Made by a program: the position numbers and the translations under genes. Of a stretch of DNA of 34,084 nt, positions 8,908-15,406 are shown in pieces. Under the pieces are notes generated by a model that saw only the letters and a list, made by a program, of their open reading frames with translations, made no database searches and was not told the origin of the DNA. The stretch comes from an uncultured Bacteroidota bacterium (GTDB lineage Bacteria; Bacteroidota; Bacteroidia; Chitinophagales; Chitinophagaceae). Position 1 is the stretch's first letter; each line of letters starts with the position of its first letter. The stretch lies in the NCBI GenBank assembly GCA_903929195.1, contig CAIYTT010000195.1, forward strand, positions 1 through 34,084. The letters are read 5' to 3'.

Positions 8908-10482
8908 ATGACAGCCTTTGTAAAAAAGTATTGGGTATTACTTTTGGTATTGTTGGTATTTGTTATATTCAAGATACCGCATTTATTTTACCCATATTAC
9001 TGGGATGAGAGCTGGCCTTATGCTCCTGCTATCAGGGAAATGCTGCATCACGGCATAAGCCTGATGCCGGATGCTGTGAATCCGGAATTGTCCCGTGGGC
9101 ATCCACTTTTCTTCCATGCCATTGCTGCACTATGGATGAAGATTTTTGGCAGTTCGCATTTCGCAATGCATTCTTTCTCCCTTTTCATCTCTTTACTTTT
9201 CCTCATTGCTATTTATGAAACAGGGCTACGCTTGTTTAACAAGAGAGTAGGAACATTTGCATTATTGTTAGTGGCTTCTCAAGAATTATTCTTTGTGCAG
9301 TCATCTTTTGTTATGTTAGAGGTGCTGGTTGCCTTCCTTGCCTTTTTGAGTCTTGTTTTTTATATTCGTGGCCACTATATACTCACCACCTTATGTCTGG
9401 CTGCACTATTCTTTACCAAAGAAAGTGGGCTAATCATGGGGTTTGTGCTAGGACTGGATGCACTTATTTGTGCCTTTGACAAAAAAGTACAATTAAAAAA
9501 ACGTTTGTATCAATTGCTTTCAATCGGTATCCCTTGCCTGCTGGTTATTGTATTTTTTCTTATCCAGAAGCATCAACGAGGGTGGTATATTTTTCCTATG
9601 CATTCTGACCTTATAGAACATAGCTGGCCATCCTTTTGGTATCGATTTAGAATGGCGGGAATAAAGCTATGTTTTAATGAAAACTACAAATGCTTTTATT
9701 ACATTTTGCTTTTGATTCTTGCTATTTGGGCATCTATAAAGAACAGGAAGCCACACTATCTGGTCCTTATCCTGCCCTTTATTTTAATCTATTATTTTAT
9801 TGATGATTTGCGAGCAGTACGCTTATTACCTCCCATACCTTTCTTTATTGTTTTTATAGTTGTTTTGGTGTACTTTTTAGTAATCTATACCGGCAAGCTT
9901 TTCCTGAAAAATACCTACCAAAAAAAGTACATAATTCTTTCATTAGCATTTGTATTTTGTTTCCTTTGTTTCTCTTCTATGAATTTTTTAACTTATCGTT
10001 ACCTTATAGCTGCCGTTGTGCCATTACTTATAATTGTAGCTGTTTATACCGATGTTTTACTGTCACATACATACAATTGGCTGTCGTGGCTCTGGTTGGG
10101 AATCATTCTATTCGTAAGTTATTGGAATTTTAAGACCAGTACTAGTGTAGGCGATTCAAATATAGGTGCATTCGATGGTATGGATGTGCAGCAAGGTGTT
10201 GTGAAGTATTTAGAACAAAACAATGATTATAAAAAAGTAATTGGTTGCGGCCCATTCCTTGATTTGCAACATTTAACTAATCCTGCAACCGGCTTCCTTT
10301 CAACCAATAAAGTGTTTACAAAAGTGCGGTGGGAGTTTGATGCAAATACGCAATTAGTGATTTTCAATAATATGGAACCGGATTATCGTTATGACGCTAT
10401 CACCCACGATACACTGTCATTCAAAAAGGTTTACAGGATAACGAAGGGTAATGCATGGGCTGAGATTTATGAAAGAAAGTAG
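8908..10482 (+). CDS. GT-C membrane glycosyltransferase, ArnT/PMT (GT39/GT83-like) family
   Basis: The 524-residue polytopic protein has about ten to twelve hydrophobic helices. After TM1 the first periplasmic loop carries the family's catalytic acidic pair in YYWDESWPY (residues about 30-38), then RGHPLFFHAIAALWMKIFG, which matches the GHPPLY-like motif of ArnT/PMT_2 enzymes. FFTKESGLIMG in a later helix is also typical. Members transfer a sugar from a polyprenyl-phosphate donor to lipid A, protein or another acceptor on the outer face of the inner membrane. The C-terminal about 100 residues form a soluble domain. The gene stands alone, and donor and acceptor are not predictable. Family is likely; a specific role is not claimed. 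Confidence 0.85.
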   Translation: MTAFVKKYWVLLLVLLVFVIFKIPHLFYPYYWDESWPYAPAIREMLHHGISLMPDAVNPELSRGHPLFFHAIAALWMKIFGSSHFAMHSFSLFISLLFLIAIYETGLRLFNKRVGTFALLLVASQELFFVQSSFVMLEVLVAFLAFLSLVFYIRGHYILTTLCLAALFFTKESGLIMGFVLGLDALICAFDKKVQLKKRLYQLLSIGIPCLLVIVFFLIQKHQRGWYIFPMHSDLIEHSWPSFWYRFRMAGIKLCFNENYKCFYYILLLILAIWASIKNRKPHYLVLILPFILIYYFIDDLRAVRLLPPIPFFIVFIVVLVYFLVIYTGKLFLKNTYQKKYIILSLAFVFCFLCFSSMNFLTYRYLIAAVVPLLIIVAVYTDVLLSHTYNWLSWLWLGIILFVSYWNFKTSTSVGDSNIGAFDGMDVQQGVVKYLEQNNDYKKVIGCGPFLDLQHLTNPATGFLSTNKVFTKVRWEFDANTQLVIFNNMEPDYRYDAITHDTLSFKKVYRITKGNAWAEIYERK

Positions 10483-10508
10483 GAAATTGTATGCCATAAT
10501 AAATAATT

Positions 10509-10519
10509 TTATATAGGCT
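10509..10519 (+). repeat. 11-bp direct repeat, left copy, flanking the R-M locus
   Basis: TTATATAGGCT occurs here and again at 17878-17888. The two copies lie in the intergenic DNA on either side of the restriction-modification genes. An 11-base match in AT-rich DNA could be chance. Confidence 0.35.
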
Positions 10520-10585
10520 GTTCCTTCTGTATGATGGGCATAAAGACTACCAAATATAAATTTTAAAAAAATCTAAAAAAAGTGC

Positions 10586-10596
10586 AGTAGATATAG
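10586..10596 (+). repeat. 11-bp inverted repeat, left copy, flanking the R-M locus
   Basis: AGTAGATATAG is the exact reverse complement of 17892-17902. Together the two positions bracket the whole locus from beyond the hsdS stop to beyond the hsdR start, and could be boundary sequences of an inserted cassette. Confidence 0.35.
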
Positions 10597-10597
10597 C

Positions 10598-10613
10598 CAC
10601 ACCTTGAAGTGTG
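10598..10613 (-). terminator. Possible weak terminator after hsdS
   Basis: CACAC (10598-10602) pairs with GTGTG (10609-10613), and flanking ATAT sequences may extend the stem. Read on the minus strand, a run of seven T follows about 15 bases after the stem (complement of the A run near 10575-10581), which is farther than usual. Confidence 0.3.
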
Positions 10614-10643
10614 ATATACCTAAATAGCCTGCCGGGCAAGGGT

Positions 10644-11939
10644 TTACACACTCAATGCCTCCCTCAATACCTGTTGCAACAACAACTCATTTTGCTGTTT
10701 GCTTTCTTCTATACTTTTTTGCAATTCATCACACAACTGCATCAATTGGTCTAATTTTTTTACTATGCGGGTTTGTTCGGAAAGTGGAGGGAGGGGTAGC
10801 TTTATGTTATTGGTTTGAGTAACTGAAATGTTATCCTGACCTGCAACACCCTTGGTAGCTATTGAGTCAATTTCAGACATCTCACTCAAATAATTATATA
10901 TCCATTTGTTTATTTCAATAGAAATCAATGGTCTTATTAGTACACCTGCCTGATTAAAGTTAGCTTCGGGTAAAGATTCTGGAATAATTGCAAGTTTTCC
11001 TAATGGTGGGCCAACAATATTCATTATCAAATCACCAACATTTGTTCTTGACCTTTTTAATTGCCCATTATGGATTTCTTCTTTTATATATTGAGGTTTG
11101 CTATAAAAGTCAATTCTTTGATTTTTAAGATTGTACATCTTTAGGTAAGGAATTCCTGAACTAACAAATGAATCTTGACTAGGAGTGCTCCCGCTAGCTA
11201 TATATGCAATCTCCCCCAACCTACACCACACCCAATTCTCCGGTATCTCAAAAGGTATTTCTTCGGGTTTTATGGGTGGCAGTTCTTTGTAATTTTTAAG
11301 TTTCTGTTTTTCAGCTTTTATCTTTTGCAACAAGTCTTTTACCTCACCTTCTTCCAGTATTTGGGGTACTAATTTACCCTGCATGGCTTCTTTTAAAAAT
11401 GCCTGCCGGACTTGTTTTACAAGGTCTTGTTGGTGGGTGAGTTCGTTGGAAATAAAAGAACTATGCGTTTCAAGTTTTGAAAACACTGATACAACTTTAT
11501 TCTGATCAATGGGGTTGTCGGGAATAGAAACAATTAATGGAAGTAAATGTTTCGGTTTTATTTCAGACTTTATGCCGCCGGGTACTTGTTCCTTTAATGC
11601 GATTTTAAATTCTGGGCTTCGAAGAAATAATTTCAGAAAATCTATGCTTATTTTCTTCTCATTGTATGAATAGGATGAATAATGAATAGTTGCAGTAATA
11701 TCTTCTTCCCCAGAATATACAGCCATTGCACCTTTCTCAACATTTATCCCTGAAATGACTAAATCGCCTTTTTTTACCAAAATCATGTCTGTGTTAGATG
11801 GTTTATCAGACAAATATATTTCGCCACTAAAATCAATTTTATCAATCCTTTTTAGCCCTGATATATCTTTGTCATTCGGCTTAAAACGAATTTCCCGATT
11901 TTTAAGAAATTCCCCCAACTTTACTTTTCTCCAACTCAT
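10644..11939 (-). CDS. hsdS: Type I restriction-modification specificity subunit HsdS
   Basis: The 431-residue protein has the two-fold HsdS plan. Target-recognition domain 1 is about 1-150. The first conserved spacer helix has VRQAFLKEAMQGKLVPQ (about 182-198) and continues through EVKDLLQKIKAEKQKL. Target-recognition domain 2 opens with PFEIPENWVWCRLGEIAYIASGSTP. A second coiled spacer forms the C-terminus (LPPLSEQTRIVKKLDQLMQLCDELQKSIEESKQQ). Each domain reads one half of a bipartite DNA site, and the subunit places HsdM and HsdR on DNA. It is the last gene of the locus and is separated from the DUF3800 gene by 168 bp that hold the predicted small RNA, so it may be expressed from its own promoter. 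TRD1 is short and divergent. The recognition sequence cannot be read from the protein. Confidence 0.93.
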   Translation of the reverse strand: MSWRKVKLGEFLKNREIRFKPNDKDISGLKRIDKIDFSGEIYLSDKPSNTDMILVKKGDLVISGINVEKGAMAVYSGEEDITATIHYSSYSYNEKKISIDFLKLFLRSPEFKIALKEQVPGGIKSEIKPKHLLPLIVSIPDNPIDQNKVVSVFSKLETHSSFISNELTHQQDLVKQVRQAFLKEAMQGKLVPQILEEGEVKDLLQKIKAEKQKLKNYKELPPIKPEEIPFEIPENWVWCRLGEIAYIASGSTPSQDSFVSSGIPYLKMYNLKNQRIDFYSKPQYIKEEIHNGQLKRSRTNVGDLIMNIVGPPLGKLAIIPESLPEANFNQAGVLIRPLISIEINKWIYNYLSEMSEIDSIATKGVAGQDNISVTQTNNIKLPLPPLSEQTRIVKKLDQLMQLCDELQKSIEESKQQNELLLQQVLREALSV

Positions 11940-11994
11940 TGCATATTTGTTTTGTCACTGTATATTAATTATTTCTATAAAACTGGCTTGTAAA

Positions 11995-12027
11995 TTTTGT
12001 TGTGTAACAAAAAAATAGGTATCTTTG
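11995..12027 (+). promoter_or_regulatory. Bacteroidota-type promoter for the DUF3800-linked small RNA
   Basis: TTTTG (11995-11999) is followed after 20 bases by TATCTTTG (12020-12027), an exact TAnnTTTG -7 box. Transcription would begin near 12031, right before the RNA stem. A short perfect inverted repeat, TTTTGTT/AACAAAA (11995-12001 and 12006-12012), covers the -33 region and could be a protein-binding site. The promoter points away from hsdS and toward the 3' end of the DUF3800 gene. Confidence 0.6.
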
Positions 12028-12030
12028 TGC

Positions 12031-12109
12031 AGGACAATTTTTGTACTCCATAATCTGCACAGGCCGAGGTTGCCAGTATTGGCACGGGATGCAAAAGATT
12101 GTCTTTTTT
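12031..12109 (+). ncRNA. Predicted structured small RNA next to the DUF3800 gene
   Basis: The predicted transcript is about 79 nt. Its 5' segment GACAATTTTTG (12033-12043) pairs with CAAAAGATTGTC (12092-12103), leaving one bulged G. The helix continues through U44-G91, A45-U90, a bulged C, and UCC/GGA (12047-12049 with 12087-12089), about 16 pairs in all. Inside is a hairpin, TGCCA-GTAT-TGGCA (12071-12084), and an unpaired stretch near 12050-12070 that is richer in G+C than the AT-rich DNA around it. Six T residues (12104-12109) follow the stem, so the RNA would carry its own terminator, and a good promoter ends 4 bases before it. The 3' end reaches the stop codon of the DUF3800 gene, which is transcribed in the opposite direction. 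There is no open reading frame of note. DUF3800 genes are known to lie near conserved structured RNAs of unknown function (the DUF3800-numbered motifs, from memory). Whether this is one of those or a new type cannot be told without a covariance search. Confidence 0.6.
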
Positions 12110-12905
12110 ATTTTCCGTCAAGTCTAAATTCACTTGCCTTAGTTTTCGCAAACTTATTTTCCTTATTATAATAATTGGTTTCGGGGTGCTCACTATCATA
12201 TAAATCAATTATTAGGTTGTATTTTTCTTCTAGTGCTTTGTAGAACCTTATTTCGTCTGTTAAAATACAACGTTGCAACGACCACAGTAAATAATCTACA
12301 ATACTTAGCTCTGGTGTTAACCTACTTTGAACTATAGTACATTCGAAACGAATATTGAGTTTTTTAGTCCTCAATTTATTATCCCTTTCAATAGCCTTAT
12401 TAATAGCATTTTTCAAATGGCTTAGACTGTTTCCATTCCTGTCAGACAGGAAAATATGGTAAAAAAATTTTTCGTCACTCAGCCTGTCTTGAAGCAGATG
12501 AAAAACCAGGTCAAAATAAAATTCGTTTTCATTGGAATTGTGTTTATTTTGAAAAGTGCTTAATTTTTTTCTGCCAATGACATGGTAGGATTCAAAATCA
12601 TCCATAGTCCTTAATAGTTCAATAAATTTTGACCTTATTTCCAATTGGTCGGTTCTTGCATGAAGGTACCATTTTGTTGTTTTATTAATACATGGCAATG
12701 TGTTATACAATGGGTCATTTACCACATTATTTTGAAATTCAATAATTTTATTGCGCACCTTGGTTTTGTCATCCAGTACTACTAATCCAAGTATAAGTAA
12801 GGGATTAAAACCAATATTACCAATCAGCAACTTTTTACCTTTTGCGTAAAATGCAGCATCCCCGCTTTCATCAATAAAATAATATTTTTTAGGCAATTTA
12901 TCCAT
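12108..12905 (-). CDS. DUF3800 domain protein embedded in the type I R-M operon
   Basis: The 265-residue protein has the DUF3800 hallmarks: an N-terminal strand with YYFIDESGD (acidic residues at 12, 13 and 16), a central LSDRNG (Asp155), and a C-terminal helix SIVDYLLWSLQR (Asp204). Conserved acidic residues spread over alternating strands and helices are compatible with an RNase H-like nuclease fold, but activity has not been shown here. The start ATG overlaps the last 8 bases of hsdM, so it is translationally coupled to the methyltransferase gene. Its stop codon meets the 3' end of the predicted plus-strand small RNA. The family is found in phage, defence and mobile loci; its biochemical role is open. 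No signal peptide or membrane helix is present. Confidence 0.85.
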   Translation of the reverse strand: MDKLPKKYYFIDESGDAAFYAKGKKLLIGNIGFNPLLILGLVVLDDKTKVRNKIIEFQNNVVNDPLYNTLPCINKTTKWYLHARTDQLEIRSKFIELLRTMDDFESYHVIGRKKLSTFQNKHNSNENEFYFDLVFHLLQDRLSDEKFFYHIFLSDRNGNSLSHLKNAINKAIERDNKLRTKKLNIRFECTIVQSRLTPELSIVDYLLWSLQRCILTDEIRFYKALEEKYNLIIDLYDSEHPETNYYNKENKFAKTKASEFRLDGK

Positions 12906-14358
12906 TTACCGCTTCCCTTAATTCTTGCAATAATAAGTTACTTTTTTCAAAACTACTGCTCAGCATTTCCATCAATTCCTTGCTGCTGTACTCATGGGCT
13001 TCTTCTTTCTTTGTCGGGTTTTTTATGTCCAGGTCAAAATTCCGTTCCACCAAAGTATCAATACCCACCTTCCAGCAAAGCTCACTTTCCTGCCTGTTGT
13101 TCCACCATTCTTTTATAGGGTCAAACTCTTTAGCCTGTATGGGCCGTGTCTTGTTATATGCCTTATAACCTTCGGGCATTTTATGCTCGTAATACCAAAC
13201 ATGTTGGGTGGCAAAACCTTTTTCTGAGCTATGGTGTACTTTATCAAAAAACAACAGATTGGTTGCTACGGATGCATAAGGCTGAAACACACTATTGGGT
13301 AACCGGATGATGGTATGCAGGTTACAATCCCGCAACAGTTTTTCCCTTACCCTTTGTTTAATGCCATCACCCGTAAGGCTGCCATCAGGCAATACAATAC
13401 CTGCCCTGCCGCCAATTTTCAAAAGGTGAATCATCAATATTAAAAACAAATCGGCACTTTCCTTTGTCCTGAAACTCTGCGGGAAATTGTTTTCGTTGTT
13501 ATTGGCAACAATACCCCCGAACGGCGGGTTAGCCAGTATAACGTTTACCCTGTCGCGTTCAGTGAAGTTGCTCAAGGGTTGGTCCATAGCATCACCAAAC
13601 CTTATATTGGGTACCTCTATATCATGCAATATTAAATTGGTGGTTGCCAGCAAATAAGGCAAAGGTTTGTACTCCCATCCGCTCACATTTTCACCTATGC
13701 TTTGCCGTTCTTCAACACTATTGGCCAATGCCTTTAAATGCTCAACCGCACAGGTTAAATAACCACCGGTGCCACAGGCGGGGTCTAATATTTTTTCGCC
13801 AATCTGCGGGTTAATAATGTCGGTAATAAATTGGGTAATTGCCCTGGGTGTATAAAACTCACCGCTTTTACCGGCACTCTGCAATTCCTTTAAAATGCTT
13901 TCATACAGTTCCCCGAAAGCATGACGGTCTTTGGCAACATTAAAATCAATCTCATTCAGCTTGTTCAATACCTTACGGATATTAATACCGCTTTTCATGT
14001 AATTGTTGTTGCCCTCAAAAACCTCCCGCACAATCAGTGCCCGTCTATTACCGGTACTTACATCAACCGTTCTTAGGGCGGGAAATAATTTCCTGTCCAC
14101 AAACTCATACAATTCATCGCCGGTTATCCCTTCATCATCGCCCGCCCAATTACCTTTTTCCTTCACCCAATGAAATTCATCCGGTATCGGCGATGTGTAA
14201 TTGTCGTCCATCAGTTCCAGTTCCTTATCCTTATCCGAGAATATTTTCAAAAACAGCATCCACCCCAATTGTTCAATCCGCTGCGCATCACCATTCAGGC
14301 CGGTATCCTGCCACATAATGTCCCTGATGCTTTTTATTACTCCGCTTATGTTAGCCAT
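12898..14358 (-). CDS. hsdM: Type I restriction-modification DNA methyltransferase subunit HsdM
   Basis: The 486-residue N6-adenine methyltransferase has an N-terminal helical HsdM domain (about 1-130, with IRDIMWQDTGLNGDAQRIEQLGWMLFLKIFSDK). The SAM-binding motif I is DPACGTGGY (residues 192-200), preceded by GKSGEFYTPRAI, and the catalytic motif IV is NPPF (277-280). The C-terminal helices contact HsdS. It methylates adenine in the target site to protect host DNA and forms the core M2S enzyme. The start MANISGVIKSIRDIM lies 4 bp after the upstream nuclease gene, and the end overlaps the DUF3800 gene by 8 bp. Base composition here is visibly richer in G+C than in the neighbouring housekeeping genes, suggesting transfer. 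Confidence 0.96.
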   Translation of the reverse strand: MANISGVIKSIRDIMWQDTGLNGDAQRIEQLGWMLFLKIFSDKDKELELMDDNYTSPIPDEFHWVKEKGNWAGDDEGITGDELYEFVDRKLFPALRTVDVSTGNRRALIVREVFEGNNNYMKSGINIRKVLNKLNEIDFNVAKDRHAFGELYESILKELQSAGKSGEFYTPRAITQFITDIINPQIGEKILDPACGTGGYLTCAVEHLKALANSVEERQSIGENVSGWEYKPLPYLLATTNLILHDIEVPNIRFGDAMDQPLSNFTERDRVNVILANPPFGGIVANNNENNFPQSFRTKESADLFLILMIHLLKIGGRAGIVLPDGSLTGDGIKQRVREKLLRDCNLHTIIRLPNSVFQPYASVATNLLFFDKVHHSSEKGFATQHVWYYEHKMPEGYKAYNKTRPIQAKEFDPIKEWWNNRQESELCWKVGIDTLVERNFDLDIKNPTKKEEAHEYSSKELMEMLSSSFEKSNLLLQELREAVNG

Positions 14359-14362
14359 TGAT

Positions 14363-15403
14363 TTATATTACTTTAAACAAGTTCAAATAATAGTTTAATT
14401 TATCAACCAATATTCTATTGTCAACTAACAAATCAATGTTACTTTCCAATGTAAGCAGATCACCTTCTATACCAGTTTCAAAATCTTCAGCTTTTCTTTT
14501 TTCAAATATTGCCAACTTATTTAGCGACTTAAAATCAACTTTATTATCATCAGAACGAATACTTATGAAGATAGACTCATTTTGAATACTCATAGGGCAT
14601 TCTAGTTTGAACTCTCCATATTTAGTTTTCAAACGGAATACAAGGTCTATTAATCCAGGTTCTTCATAGGTCTTTTGTTCTATTTGTGGGCTTATTATCA
14701 GCGATTCCAATATCTCTTTTGCTTTGTCCTTAAAATACGAATCTAATTGTGTTTTGAGATTAATCAAATGTTCGATTTTTTCATTATTTTTTATGACAAA
14801 TTCGATTTCTTTTTTTTCCATCGGAGTTCTTTGATATAAATTTTTTAATGTCTTTATAAAATGGTGAAACAATATACTGTATTCATGGGTATTGTCTATT
14901 GCAGCCGTAGATATTTTTTTATCTATTTGATGAATCAAATCTTCATAAGTGATATTTATAAAACCACCGGAAATATTTTGCTCTTTTCTGATTGAAAGTA
15001 ATACTTTGATAATTTGCTTATTACTATAGCATGTTTCAAGGCATTGGCTATATTCTTCAAAACCATTATTTGCAGTGTGAAATATTTTATTTTCAATTGC
15101 CAATACCCATTTCGCACTAACAATAACTAAGTCAATTCTACCAGTATTTGTACTAAATTCCCTTTTTATTTTTACAGAAGAATCAACAACTAAGTTCTTT
15201 TCATATTTCAAGACATCGAAAAATGATTGTAGCATTATATCGCCAAGTTGATGCACCTGACTTTGTGGATCAAGAAAAAACTGTAATAAATTACTGCACA
15301 CATTTTCGTAGTGTGGGTACTTTGTGATTTCAAAAAATGTTGGATTTTTGATTTTTCTCTCTGGCAAATTATCTAGTAAATTCTGCAACTCATCTATGTT
15401 CAT
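14363..15403 (-). CDS. PD-(D/E)xK superfamily nuclease-like protein in the R-M operon
   Basis: The 346-residue protein resembles the PDDEXK_4 group of stand-alone nuclease-like proteins. An N-terminal helix carries YENVCSNLLQFFLDP (Glu33). The core is GRIDLVIVSAKWVLAIENKIF, with Asp91 and the E104-N-K106 ExK motif, and a helix with QCLE follows. The catalytic residues appear intact. The second half (about 185-346) is a helical and beta region of unknown fold. It sits between hsdR (3 bp gap) and hsdM (4 bp gap), so all three are surely one transcript. As HsdR has its own nuclease domain, this one must do something else: an added effector, a repair function or another defence gene hitch-hiking in the locus. 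No known target. Confidence 0.75.
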   Translation of the reverse strand: MNIDELQNLLDNLPERKIKNPTFFEITKYPHYENVCSNLLQFFLDPQSQVHQLGDIMLQSFFDVLKYEKNLVVDSSVKIKREFSTNTGRIDLVIVSAKWVLAIENKIFHTANNGFEEYSQCLETCYSNKQIIKVLLSIRKEQNISGGFINITYEDLIHQIDKKISTAAIDNTHEYSILFHHFIKTLKNLYQRTPMEKKEIEFVIKNNEKIEHLINLKTQLDSYFKDKAKEILESLIISPQIEQKTYEEPGLIDLVFRLKTKYGEFKLECPMSIQNESIFISIRSDDNKVDFKSLNKLAIFEKRKAEDFETGIEGDLLTLESNIDLLVDNRILVDKLNYYLNLFKVI

Positions 15404-15406
15404 TCC

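Noticed and set aside
10644-11939. Phase-variable hsdS with inverted partner gene
   Set aside because: No second hsdS copy, partial hsdS, recombinase gene or long inverted repeat is present nearby.
12026-12061. TGTGCAG/CTGCACA pairing that would make a pseudoknot with the small RNA stem
   Set aside because: The 5' half lies mostly upstream of the predicted transcription start (about 12031), so it would not be in the RNA. It is worth reviving only if the start maps earlier.
11975-12208. 77-codon minus-strand frame crossing the small RNA and the DUF3800 3' end
   Set aside because: It overlaps the well-supported DUF3800 frame and the structured RNA; no family resemblance.
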